Source of the DNA: Ipomoea triloba
Lineage: Eukaryota > Streptophyta > Magnoliopsida > Solanales > Convolvulaceae
NCBI RefSeq assembly: GCF_003576645.1
Contig: NC_044925.1
Span: forward strand, 3,860,551-3,924,550
Direction: 5' to 3'
Length of the DNA: 64,000 nucleotides
Shown piece after piece: positions 24,200 to 36,200 of this stretch (positions are counted from its first letter, which is position 1; each line of letters opens with the position of its first letter). The notes under the pieces are model-generated. The model was given only the letters and a program-made list of their open reading frames with translations, did no database searches and was not told where the DNA came from. A program made the translations under genes and the position numbers.

Positions 24200-25069
24200 A
24201 ATACTGTAAACACAAAAAATTCGAAATTGTATATATTCACAATATCGGGTTACAGTGTGTGTGTAATTCAAGTTGCAGGTACAAAATCTCTGTATAGTCC
24301 TCTGATTCTTCACTGACGTGTTCTACTGAAGTGCCTCCGGGTTTCAAGTGGCGTAGCCTCCGGGATTCAAATAGCGTAGCCTCCGGGATTCAACTGACGT
24401 AACTTCCGGGATTCAAACGGCGTAGCTTTCCGGGATTCAAGTGACGTAACTTCCGGGATTCAAACGGCGTAGCTTTCCAGGATTCAAGTGACGTAACTTT
24501 CGGGATTCAAACGGTGTAGCTTTCCGGGATTCAAGTGGCGTGGCCTTCCGGGATTTCAAGGGCGTGATACTCAACTAGAACCGTCAAAATACTTCAAGCC
24601 TCTAACTGCTTCAGAATGCCTTCAATGCCTTCAATGCTTTCAAATCTTCAATCTTCAAGGCGTGTTTTAAATGTGAAATGAGGGGCTCTATTTATAGTGG
24701 AGTGTGCAACCAACTTCCCTCAACAAACTCCCTAATTAATTAATTAATTAAGGGAATGAACATTGCCATAATCAAGTCCAGGTTCAAGACTCTATCATCT
24801 AATTCAAATTCAAATTAATTATAATTATTAAATTCAAATATAATAAAATTATATTTAAATTATAATTATAATTATTATTAAATTCAAATATGAATCGGGC
24901 TTGGCCCATTAATTCAATTACCCAACATCAATTTAATTGGGCTAATTAAATTAATTTAATCATCATGACCCAATTAATTAAATTGGTCCAATAATCAATC
25001 TCAACATTAGGCCCAATAATAATTTAATCGGTCCATTTTCGAGCTCAAATTTTCTGTGTCTACAAATAC
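24200..25069 (-). mobile_element. Solo LTR (copia-like) with AATAC target duplication
   Basis: The LTR covers 24205-25064 (860 bp). It is bounded by AATAC at 24200-24204 and 25065-25069, and its ends are near-perfect inverted TGTARACACA. On the minus strand it starts TGTAGACACAGAAAATTTG and has a TATAAATAG box at about 24692-24700, so it reads minus. There is no internal domain. The downstream part holds a minisatellite (24316-24560). Its resemblance to Ty1/copia LTRs is by general look only. Confidence 0.85.
24316..24562. repeat. Minisatellite of about 29 bp inside the solo LTR
   Basis: About nine units of the form CGTAGCTTTCCGGGATTCAA, with alternating spacers such as GTGA, ACGG and ATGG, occur in a row. 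Neighbouring units alternate between GTAGC and GTAAC, hinting at a two-unit (58-bp) higher order. It lies after the TATA box in the transcribed part of the LTR. Confidence 0.85.
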
Positions 25070-25122
25070 TTTATGAAAAAGTATAACACTTTAGAAAAAA
25101 CGTGTTCTGTCTTGCAGATAAA

Positions 25123-25256
25123 TATTGACAGATAAATATTTACGGATAAAGATTTTGCCATAAATATTAATCAAATTAGAAATATAAAATATTGACAGAT
25201 AAATATTTACGGATAAAGATTTTGCCATAAATATTAATCAAATTAGAAATATAAAA
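25123..25256. repeat. 67-bp perfect tandem duplication
   Basis: Positions 25123-25189 and 25190-25256 are the same. They lie just upstream of the Mei2-like gene promoter. No N is near, so this is probably a real short duplication. Confidence 0.85.
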
Positions 25257-25311
25257 TAAGACAAAATGGATAGGGTAATATACACACAATCTATGTGTCT
25301 ATCTGTAGTCT

Positions 25312-26922
25312 ATATACTACTATATAAGAGAGAGAGAGAACGAAGACAAAGATTAGTATTGAGTACGGAGTTTTTATCTATACTCTGAGTGTAGGAGGAA
25401 AAAAAACAAAAACAAAAGCAAGAGAGAGAGAGGAAGAAAAAAAAGTAAAAAAGAGGGCTCATTTTCTCTCTCACCACGTCTTTCTCCCTCGCTCCCCGTT
25501 TCTCTCTCATCTCTGATCAGAGCTGGAACTGGACTGTTCTCGTGTGGTTTGATGTGCTGTTTTCAACTCCTCTCTTCAGTTCTTAGGTCTTGATTTCTGG
25601 GTTTTTGCCCACTTTTCACTAATTTTGAGGTATTAGCTTTTTGGCTCCCCTCCTTCTGTCTCTTTGATTGTGTCTGTGTGTGAACATTCAGCTCTGTAAG
25701 TGTTGCAGCCAATGGAATTTGGTTGGCCCTGAAACATTAAAGTTTTGAAGGTTACAGATTTCCTCTCTCTGTGTTTTTTTTTGTTGCTTGGTTCTATTTT
25801 TATTTTTGAGTTATTTTTATTCTGGGTGTCAATTAATATGGTCTGTCTCGTTTCATTTCTCATTCTTTTCCAAATTTTATGGTTTTTTTTTTTTTGAAGA
25901 GATTAATCCTTGTTGGAACTGAAGTTTTGTTTCTGGAAAGAAAGTACTTTTATGCTTTCTTAGGAAGCTAGATTTTCGTTGTAATTTGGTTTGTCTTTAT
26001 ATGTTATTTGAAGAGTTTTTAGAAGTTTCTTTTTTTGGGTCCCTTTTTTAGATGGAAATTTTGTAGAAATAACTCTTTCATTATAGTGGTTTACTACTTT
26101 AGTTTTGGGTTTCAAAGATTTCTTTTTTATTTATATGTAACGAATGAATGCTGTCTGTTTGATTACTTACTGGCTATAAACAATTGATTATTGATCTATG
26201 CTGTGTAAATCTACTTGTTTAATTGTAAAGATACCATTTTTGCTCCTTTGTCCAGTTAAATTCCCTTTTTCCAAAATTTATATGGCTCTGGTGGGTGATT
26301 TTGGTTGTATTAACTGGAAAGGAGTTCATGGTGAACTCTTATGTGCCTATAGTAAGAAGTTCAAGCTTTTGTGTATCGTTTTTTTTTATCTCCCCTGACT
26401 TATGGTTTGCTGGTTAATTCTGTGGAGATCAATTTTATAGACATATAAACCTATGCATTCATTGTGTGGGACTTCTGATAGGCACATGAAAAACGCATAT
26501 TAAGGGTGATCAACTTGTTATTGCAGCAATCTATGTTCAGTTTTTGTTTGATTTGTTTTCCATCTATATGCAACGAATTACACGTGATCTCTGAAATTAG
26601 TGCATCATACAAAGTTGTCAGAATTTCTTGTCTATTTGGTTGCCAGCTATCTAATACTTCGTAATTGATTCACTTATAGCATCCTTGTATATTTGCAATG
26701 AATGAGTAGGTAAAGGTGCTTTATTCCTTGAATTTGGTGATAGCTGGATGACTTGTAGCGTGTTTCATTGTCTGCTTTAGAGGAGGTTTTCACGCTTTTA
26801 TAGGGTTGTTTTGACAAAAAGTGGATGTGAAATAGCAGACTTTAAACACCATAATTGATTATGTAATTCCCGTGAATGATATTTTGTACTGACTGACAGT
26901 TCAACCCACATTTATGTTGTAG
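25312..26922 (+). promoter_or_regulatory. Promoter, 5' UTR exon and leader intron of the Mei2-like gene
   Basis: A TATA-like ACTATATAAG at about 25317-25326 is followed by a GA-rich leader. The leader exon appears to end at 25629 (GAG before GTATTA), and the leader intron runs to the AG at 26921-26922. With this splice an in-frame TGA stands just before the join, so the first usable ATG is 26940. Long leader introns of this kind are common in plant RNA-binding protein genes; regulation itself cannot be read from the sequence. Confidence 0.6.
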
Positions 26923-26939
26923 GAGCTTTGGAAATTCCA

Positions 26940-29900
26940 ATGACAAATATATCCAAGGGAAACACCACATTGAGGGTGTTTCCTGGAATTCCTGGATCAG
27001 ATAGTTTTGATGCTTCAACCGATGCTTCACTTTTTTCGAGCTCACTGCCTGTTCTTTCCCATGAGAAGTGTATGTGATCCATGTCGTTAAAATATTTTAT
27101 GTACCAGTTCTCTGCATAATATAATGATCAAAGTTTTCTTTATTCGATTTCTCTGATGCAGTGAACATGAGTGAGGTGGGTCGTGATCTCAAATCTATTG
27201 ATGACACACCAGTCAGCTTGAAGAAGATCCATCCAGCAGAAGAGAGTGATGACTTGCTTCAAGAAATTATTCGTAATACAATCAAATATTGTCTTCCTGA
27301 TGACGAGGATGATCTTTTATCAGGCGTAGTGGATGGCTATGACCTGGGTGGACTTCGTAACCGCACTGATGACTTGGAAGATTATGATCTTTTTGGCAGT
27401 GGAGGAGGGTTGGAATTGGAATCGGATCCTCAGGAAAGCCTAACTATTGGTATATCAAGGCTAAGTGTCTCTGATATTGTTGGAGCGTCCCATAATGGGC
27501 TTCCGAATGGAGGTGGGGCTATCAGTGGAGAGCATCCTCTGGGGGAACATCCCTCGAGAACATTATTTGTTCGTAATATCAACAGTAATGTCGAGGATTC
27601 AGAATTGAAAAATCTCTTCGAGGTACTTTTAGTTACTGACAATTGCATATATTTCTTCTCCTAATGATCTTTTGGTACCATTTTCTTTGATACAAAGTTG
27701 CATTTGTGTGTCTATGTGCGGTTATTGCAATGTCCAAATTCCTAACCTCTCGTAATTGTTTTTGTGCATGCTTGTTCCTGTTTAATTAGCAATATGGTGA
27801 TATCAGAACTATGTACACTGCTTGTAAGCATAGAGGCTTTGTGATGATATCCTACTATGATATTCGTGCTGCTCGAACAGCAATGCGGGCGTTACAGAAT
27901 AAGCCTCTGCGGAGAAGAAAACTCGACATTCATTTCTCGATTCCAAAGGTAAGCCAGTTCTCTGCTACTAAAAGGTTATGCCTAAGGGATTTTCGTTTTC
28001 TCACTTCCATTCTATCTATTACCAGGATAACCCTTCAGAGAAAGATATTAACCAAGGAACCCTAGTAGTTTTTAATTTGGATCCATCAGTTTCAAATGAC
28101 GACCTCCATCAAATCTTTGGGTCTTATGGCGAGATCAAGGAGGTAACAGACTTGTACAGCTATGTTCCTCAATTACTATGCTTATTGTTTGTCCCTATGG
28201 TGCTATAAGAAGTTGTTTGTGCTATCCGTTGTTTTAAAACAGATCAGGGAGACACCGCACAAGAGGCACCACAAGTTCATCGAGTTCTATGATGTTAGGG
28301 CTGCCGAAGCTGCTCTTAGATCCTTAAATAAGAGTGACATAGCTGGGAAGCGGATAAAGCTTGAACCTAGCCGCCCTGGGGGTTCACGTCGAAAGTGAGT
28401 ATACTGGTGTTAGTTTGTTTCTTAATTCAAACTTATCAACATAGATACCAAAACCACTGCTTTTTTATTTATAACCAATTCATCTATGTTCAATTAATAG
28501 CCAATCCAAATGATTACTAGAATTTACTCTTTTTACTGCTTACTTTCCTTAAGTTTCTGATAATTTGTAAATTCTCTTGCATGTGAGTTTGAAATCATAA
28601 GCTAAACTGTATACCTAATCATTATAGGATTTCCTTTGGTGGATGATCAATGAGTCTATGAGTTATTATTGTCCTCAGTTCCATTATATTAATGCTTCTT
28701 TATTATTTTCTTAAAATTAATATCAGGGACAATATTGACAATTAGGAAGTGGTTCCATGAATTAAGAAAGATAATTTACTCCTTCATATTAAAAAAAGTG
28801 TTGCAACAGCACATGTGAGTTGAGTTGCCTTTTTGATAAGCTTTCATTCAAAATCAGTTATTGGAAATACAAAAGGGGAAAAGTAGTTAAGCAAAGTTAC
28901 ATGGGAAAGGTATGGAACTGTTGGGCGGAGGCCGGTGAAGGGCCAAGTCCAGACCAGGTGGCTAGGGGATTGTTGGGCAAAGGCCTGAAGGGCCAAGTCC
29001 AGGCGTCCAGCACCCTGCCTCTTGAAAATGTGGCGGTAAAAGGAAATAAAGTTGCGCCTTTGCTACAAGCTATAGCTTTTGGCGTAGTGGTAAGATCCTA
29101 ACAGGCATGTTCATTTTGGAAACAAGGCAGATGGTGCTGTTAGGTAGAATCTGACTATTCCTTCCCTAGATGCTTGTTTTATGCCGTTTGATTTCTTGTT
29201 TTGATAAATGTTATGCCTTGTTCATTCCGGTCATTCTTCACTGATCTGTGTGCCATTCTTCTATCTCGAATACAGCTTTCTGTTACAACTAAATCATGAT
29301 CTTGAACAAGAAGAATCTCGAAGTTTACCTCACCAATTGAGTTCTTCAATTGGTAATTCTCCAACGGGTAATCTTTTGTTTTTATTGTGCTGGACAGTAA
29401 CTTGTATGCCCTACTTCAGCTTCTGTTTCTTAGATGACGGCTCACCGTATTGTGACAGGTAACTGGCAACAGTTTGGCAGCCCTGCAGATCATTCTCCCA
29501 TCCAGAGTCTCGGCAATTCCAATAGTTTTCGATCTGCCAATCCTGCATCTGGCAATAATTTAGCTGGTTTAGCGTCGATTTTGTCTCCTCAAGCATTGAA
29601 CACTGTGAAGGTTGCACCGATTGGTAAGTTTGAAGGAAGTGCTGGACAAGCGGAACAGCTAATAACTATTGGAAATTCGAAGCACGGTGCTTCCATCCCG
29701 CAACCTCATTCTTTTCCAGAGCCAAAACCGAGCTGGTATTCTGGGCCAATCTCTTCGTATGGTGCTTCTAGTTCAAATGGTTCGGGTATTGAAACACTAT
29801 CTGGAACGCAATTTCTTTGGGGAAGTCCAAAGGTATATCCCGAGCAAAGTAACCCTTCTCCCTGGCATCCACAAACCAAGGGGCATCCTTTCACATCCAA

Positions 29901-31486
29901 TGTGCAAAGCCGTGGGTTTCCATTCTCCAATCAACATGGATCTTTTGTTAATTCATCCCAACAACACCGCCTTGACGGTCATTATGTGGGTTCTGCTCCA
30001 TCCGGTCTTCCTTTCGAGAGGCGCATGGGTTTCTTCCCAGAGTCACCAGAAGCCTCGTACTTGAGTCCCGGTTATAAAGGCATGGGGGGCACAGGACCTC
30101 GTGAGAGAAGTTATATGAATAACATGGGTGGTGCTAATGGTGCTTTGAGTTCCAATCTTTCCATTTCAGGAAATATGAGTATGACAGATAATAATGGCTC
30201 TCCTGGATTTGGCATGTTGCCTTCTCAAAGGTCAAGTCCCGCATTCATGGGTAGTGGTATCTTCCCGGGACCTGCTGCTATGGCATTTGAAGGCCTGACT
30301 GAACGTGGGCGTGTCAAGCGTGTCGAGGTTAACGGGAACCAGATTGATAACAAAAGGTTTCAGCTTGACTTGGACAAGATTAGAACTGGTGGCGATGCTC
30401 GGACAACTTTAATGATCAAAAACATTCCGAACAAGTAAGTAGCTTTTTGTCTATTCTTTCTTATTTTAGCTAATAATACCATTCTACCTTGTTTTAGGTA
30501 ATAATTTAAAAACATTACATGATTTATAATAATCACCTTCCTCTAGGTACACCTCCAAGATGCTGTTAGCCACTATTGATGAAAATCATAGAGGCACCTA
30601 TGACTTTCTGTATTTGCCCATTGATTTTAAGGTAAGTTTTTAATGGTTAATTGTGAAGAAATTTTTTGCAGTTTCCTGTGGTTAGATCATAGTACTGATA
30701 AATATTCTTACTTGCAATGCAGAATAAATGCAACGTGGGCTATGCATTCATTAACATGTTGTCTCCGTCGCTCATAATACCATTTTATGAGGTTTGTTTC
30801 TATAATTTAACCACATTTTATAGGTTTAAACCCTAAACCTGAGGGCCCCTTAACTCCCTGCCGTAGGGATTGTGAGGAGGTAAATTGCAAGATGTGCCTC
30901 AGTGAGGCAGGGTCTGAGTGCTTGCTTTTTGCCCAAAGGCTAAGATCCTCCCCCATTGAGGATTCGAGCCTGGGTATTTGCTGGGTCACTACTCACTACA
31001 CTCAAAGTCAACCTTTCGACCACTGAGCTATGCCCCGGGGCTTTAACCGCATTTTATAACTCTATAGTTTGAAGTATTTAATGTTATGGAATATTTATTT
31101 TGCGTAGGCATTTAATGGGAAAAAATGGGAGAAGTTCAATAGTGAGAAAGTGGCTTCTTTGGCATATGCTCGAATCCAAGGGAAGGGAGCCCTTGTTGCC
31201 CACTTTCAGAACTCGAGCTTGATGAACGAAGATAAGCGCTGTAGGCCAATTGTATTCCATTCCGAAAGTTCAGAATCCGGTAGCCAGGCAAGAAAAACTA
31301 ATGTGGACCTAATCAAATTGAATTTCAACTTCTCTGTTTGGCGTCTAACATGACTGTGTTGTGCAGATTATCCAGGAACATCTTTCTTCCAGTATGAATA
31401 TTCAATCCCGTCAATCAATTGTGCCAGGGTTATCGCAGTCTTCAAGTAGCCTGACAGAAAAAGGGGAGGAGCTAATAGTAGCCTGA
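26940..31486 (+). CDS. Mei2-like RNA-binding protein (AML family), eleven coding exons
   Basis: Exons: 26940-27069, 27162-27622, 27790-27948, 28026-28142, 28243-28394, 29276-29367, 29459-30434, 30547-30631, 30723-30791, 31108-31287, 31367-31486. The sum is 2541 nt, 846 residues, with no internal stop. The N-terminus holds the family phrase FSSSLPVLSHEKLN. RRM1 spans about residues 174-250 (RTLFVRNI, RGFVMISY) and RRM2 about 258-338 (GTLVVFNLD, HKFIEFYD). The Mei2-type RRM3 spans about 683-800 (TTLMIKNIPNKYTSKML, YDFLYLPIDF, GYAFINM). Plant Mei2-like proteins bind RNA and act in meiosis and vegetative growth. All introns are GT-AG except the last, which uses a GC donor at 31288. It looks intact. 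The exact AML subgroup is not assigned. It faces PHYE tail to tail. Confidence 0.93.
28919..29103 (-). mobile_element. Small LTR-like insert in Mei2-like intron 5
   Basis: A GC-rich block, bounded by TGTTGGGCGG and ATCCTAACA, stands out from the AT-rich intron. It includes two copies of GAAGGGCCAAGTCCAG. On the minus strand it begins TGTTAGGATC, like many short plant LTRs. The flanks do not show a convincing target duplication. Call it a probable TRIM or LTR fragment only. Confidence 0.35.
30806..31058 (-). mobile_element. tRNA-derived SINE in Mei2-like intron 9
   Basis: The insert at 30823-31041 (219 bp) is flanked by 17-bp copies of TTTAACCACATTTTATA (30806-30822) and TTTAACCGCATTTTATA (31042-31058), one mismatch apart. 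On the minus strand it has a pol III A box (TAGCTCAGTGGTC, 31018-31030) and a B box (GGCTCGAATCC, 30960-30970), spaced as in a tRNA. Both splice sites of the host intron lie outside it. Confidence 0.88.
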
Positions 31487-32059
31487 AAGCGTTTTGTTCT
31501 CGGTACAAGAAGGCAGCTGCTGTCGGTAGTTTGCATTTTTTTTTTTTTTTGGAAAAATAGGTTGCGAAAGGTAAAATGGTTTAGAACTGCAGTTTTTTTG
31601 TATTATAGTAATGGCGGGTGGATAGAAGGCTTCCCGAGGGCGAGGGAAAGAGGAGTCGGATGTGGCATCCTTTGGTTCCTGCAAACAGGTGAAGAAGTTG
31701 GCGTGTTTACTGTTCTCGTGGTACATTTTAGAGAAATTTTTGCGAGCTGAGATTAGTCAATTCAAATCAATCTCCGCTGTGCTGGTTAGGTGAAGGGTAT
31801 AGTTTTCGAAATTTTTGTTGTCTGGATGGAGAATGGCTCCTTCAGAATTTGATTGCAGGAGAACAGACCTCCTCTCCTCTGTAAACTTGATTCAATGTTC
31901 AGTATTCTAAACCTTGGATGGTATTTTTATTTTGGGACAAATTCCTTTAGTTAAGAGTCAGTCTTATCAGATTTGTGGTTTTTTTTAAGTAAAAGTGGCT
32001 TTTCTGGAATGTGGTTTTGTTATTTGTTTTGAAAACTTTAATGTAACTGTCTTGTTTGA

Positions 32060-32330
32060 GGTTTCTGCAACCGTAAGGTTGTGGTTCAAGTGGGGATAAC
32101 CCGACCAAGTTGGTCTGAACGTTGAGTTGGTAATCACAAGGTTATAAATTTGACTCTCAACATGAGCAGTCTATTGGCTTTCTTAGTTTGAGTGATTGAG
32201 TCTGTTAGTTATGACAACATAGACTGATTTATCTCATTGCGGTCCATTGTTGTTAGTTATGGCAACATAGATTGGTTTATCTCCTTGCAGTCCATTGTTG
32301 GTAGGGTACTAAGTGAGATTTACTCAGTAA
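32060..32330 (+). mobile_element. SINE-like sequence
   Basis: CAAGTTGGTCTGAACG and GAGTTGGTAATCACAAGG, followed by AAATTTGACTCTCAAC, look like decayed pol III A and B boxes of a tRNA-derived SINE. Downstream is an imperfect duplication of a block with ACATAGACTGATTTATCTC (about 32200-32250 and 32255-32300). The ends are not defined. Confidence 0.4.
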
Positions 32331-32399
32331 ACATCTTCAAATAATGCTTGTGAATTTTCTTCGTCACTCAGTGGTTTAAGTTACCAGCTTGGTGGATTA

Positions 32400-32497
32400 G
32401 CAGTGCCCTCACACAGCATGCCTAAAAACATCAACTGTTTTACTTCTAGCAGTGCCCTCACACAGCATGCCTAAAAACATAAACTGTTTTACTTCTT
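32400..32497. repeat. 49-bp direct repeat
   Basis: The block starting AGCAGTGCCCTCACACAGC occurs twice in a row with one base difference. It has no evident function. Confidence 0.8.
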
Positions 32498-33232
32498 TAC
32501 TTCAATTTGTAGCAAAATAGCTGCTTTTTAAAAACATAAATAGAAAATTGAGAAAAATGACACTTTTTTGTCCCAAAATTATTAGGAAATAGTACATTTG
32601 TTCTATATTACGTGCTGTCATTTTTAGTTCTTCAATTATTTGTGAAGTGACTTTTTTCGTCACTAAGTTATATTATAGTTGGGTTAAAAATGTCACCCCG
32701 CAGACATTTGAGAGACGAAAACAACCATATCATACATAATTAAGGGCAAGAAATGACGCTCCCGTTGGGTGCTATTCGTGCCTTCAAATGTAGGTAGTCA
32801 CTTTTTTTTTTTCTCGAAAAATCAAATACTTGCAAAAGTACCTGATTTTTTCTCTCTCATCACCACTCTCCTCCAAAAAAGTATAAAAACTGACCAGAAA
32901 ACCTCCATTGAAGTTGCCTAAGAAACCGGCTTTCATGCCTATATGTTTGTACATTTGAGGGGAATGGGAATGGAAATCCAACCCACTGACTTCTTACATA
33001 GATTGACAAGTTTATAGTGTGGAATTATACATACATACCATTCATCGCTGCAATTTACTCTCTCAAAATGTCAGTTTAGCTGATCTTAGATAAGAACCAA
33101 TCACCCAAAGATGGAAATTGGGAAAAGACAATAGGGGAAGCAAGTGACAGAATCACATAATAGATGTTTTCTTTTTAAAATTGTGTACCTGACTCAATGG
33201 AGATCTAGGAAAAAATTAATCTCAAGATAGAA

Positions 33233-36200
33233 TCAGGTTATTCTGCTCGTATCCATACTTGACTCCCGCGACCTTGGTTTTTGCGTTTTGAAATCAAGGT
33301 CGATTAGGAAGTAGCACTTTTGTTGTTCTCTGACGTAATGGACATGACCATTCATCATTCTAACGAGTTTCTGTGACAAATGTAAAACAATTCCTTCTTG
33401 TGTTGTCCATCGAGTTCCTCCTCTTACCATGTCTTCGATAAGAGCAGAAGGGAGGCCTTGCCCGGGATGAGTCATTCTACGGGAGGGAGACAATTAATGA
33501 GATAATCAGAAGGAGAAGTACTGAGAACATGGAATTATTAAGGATCATCATAATGTAAGCAACTTCAAACTAACTGAAGCATGTGCTCCATGCCTCCATC
33601 TCATATATATTATATGCTCAACACGCTCCCTCACGTGTGCGAGCCGTGGACCATAGTCTCTTTTTGATGAAGGGCATGGCATTGACTCTTATACCAAATT
33701 GAAGCATGTGCTCCATCTCAACGACTCAACTAAAAGTCTAAGCTGATAGTTGGACTGTATATTTATGTTTATATATTATATATGCTCAACAAAACTATCG
33801 AGAAATATGAATCATTTTAGAGGTAAAAATGAATGTATAGGACCATGATACCTGAACTGGATATGGATAAACTCATTCCCGTCTTGAATCAGCTTCAACC
33901 CCGGGGATACCCTGATTTCCACCCAACCATCTGGAGAAGGTGCGTGGCGCACTATGCTGAGCAAGAAATCCGATAGGACAAGCTGAAGCTTAATTTGATC
34001 CCCGTATATAGGGAGAGATTTGATCTGGTCCGGAATATCATGAAGTAGCTGTAAATTCTTCTCCTTCAGCGGGATCATAACTTGACTAACCACTGCATCT
34101 ATGACATTTCCTATAACAAACTCTTCCGTCTTTAGCTCCACTCTGTTGCTGTAACCACGAGAAAGTAACATAATCAGAAAGCCATTTACTAAGCTAATTT
34201 TCATCAAACTTACTATATTGTTCAAAAGTCTTCTCCGCATTTACTAAAAATGGCTCATTGCAGCGTTGTAGTTGCTTTTTAGAAGTAAATACTAACTTTA
34301 TACATTTGGAAAGCAATCGAAGATTCTAGATAGACTAATCACCAATACAAAATAAATAAATAAATAAATTCAGCCAAGAGGCAAAATTAAGTAAGGTATA
34401 TTGAATGATCTATTCTTAATAACTCGAGCTTGGTGGATGTTTAATCAATTACTTTCCTATAGATAACAAGAGATTTTGCACCATCTAAAATTGTGACATA
34501 TTTTATATTAGAAACATTCAAATGTTATGGCATCCCACCCCCTTCCCTGTCATTGTCTCCGAGAAACGTCTTCGTCTCAAGGCCGGAGACGAAGAAAACG
34601 TCTTCGTCTCAAGGCCGGAGACGAAGAAAACGTCTTCGTCTCCGGCTAGAGATGAAGAAAACTCTACGTCTTTGGCCAGAAACGAAGAAAAGGTCTTGGT
34701 CTCTGGCAGAGATGAAGACAGGGGGAAGGGGGTGGGATTTTTTTTTTTTTTTAAATTATTTTGAGTTGGATGGCTCAATTGTATTTTTGTGTGTAGTTCA
34801 ATAGCCTATTTGAACATTATTCCTTTAACAAAATATGCAAGCAAATAGCTAGTAATAACTGGAGATTCAAAGAAAAAGAGTTACCCATCCACGATGCCTC
34901 CACTATCCATATTCTCGATTATAGAGAGTATCTGTTTTTCACAGGCTTCACTTGTCTCGAGAAACTGTTTCTGATGATCTGAAGTAACGGTACCTTCAAG
35001 GAGCTTGTGGGTGAAACGAATTCCATTCAAGGGATTTTTCATCTGCTGTTGGATGTAAGCAAACTCTTTAAGAGTCGAGAGACATTCTCTATCATCTTCT
35101 ATATCTCTTGCGGATGTCTGCGGGTCAACCGCCATCGTTTGCAAGAAGCAGAAACATCCAATTATATTTCCACGCTCATCAGTTCTCTTATTTGCGGTTA
35201 TAAACACGTCTATAAAGTTCCCCTTCCTATCAAAAAATCCAAATGAGAGCTTTTCGGTATCATGACCACTTATCCCTTGGTACAAGAGAATCATAAATTT
35301 GGTAAGCGCGTCTTGACCCTTAAGCCGACACAAGCCACCGAAAATTTCACCCGGAAGTCTCTTCCCTATAACCTCGCATTTCACCAAACCAGTTAACCGC
35401 TCCATAGCCGCATTCCATTCAGAGCAGCAGGCATTCTCATCAGAAGCAAATATTGGCGGGATTAGTGGATTAAGGCTTTGTATAATAGCCTCATAATCTC
35501 CCTGCAACCGAACAAATTTATCCATGACAGCTTTCTGAGGAGTGATGTCTTGACCCACAAAGCACACCCCGATAATATCATTTTTGTAGTCCCTACTTGT
35601 GCAGGCATTAACGACAAGGTATACAACTTCCTTTGTTGGATGCTCCCCAAACTTTAGCAGTTTTACTTCTACATTTCTGTCCTCCTCACCTGAACCAGCG
35701 TGAATCAAGAATTATTGTGTGAATAATATGGTCACAATAAGAAGAGCCTGATAAGCAAGTATCCAAAAATTGAATCTTGTAATGAAATTGATAATAGGGA
35801 TCATAATCGCAAAATAAAAAGATAGCGGGTTCAGTTTTGCTGAAGTAAAGAAAGCAATACAGAGCTTAGCACAGCACATCACATAGGGACAGACTAACAA
35901 CTAACAAGTAATGATTACGTTAACCGAGTCAATATGTAAGGCAATGATATGTATGCAGCATAAACTTTGAAAGTTTGAACCAATTAAGAGTTCCACATTG
36001 AAAAATAGGAGAGAAACAGATGGGTTTATAAGGTTATGGGTTAGACTAACTAATTTTGAACCAATTAAGAGTTCCACATTGAAAAATAGGAGAGAAACAG
36101 ATGGGTTTATAAGGTTATGGGTTAGACTAACTAATTGATTGAATTTAGTCTTTAAGTGTAGTTTGCCCAATTGCATTATAACCCAGTTGAAAGACCGATC

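Larger units (their letters stand above)
31487..33232. other. Shared 3' region between the Mei2-like gene and PHYE
   Basis: The first 400 bases are probably the 3' UTR of the Mei2-like gene (T-run at 31539, A/T-rich end near 31990). Further on are a SINE-like stretch (32060-32330), a 49-bp direct repeat (about 32400-32497) and AT-rich spacer. The PHYE 3' UTR should lie just below 33233. No further gene is seen. Confidence 0.5.

Noticed and set aside
27430..27648. Minus-strand frames opposite Mei2-like exons (also 29411-29617 and 29706-29930)
   Set aside because: They are shadows of a well-supported spliced gene on the plus strand.
34493..34804. Three overlapping frames of 80-103 codons in PHYE intron 2
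   Set aside because: They are translations of the palindromic minisatellite in a foldback element, with both strands open.
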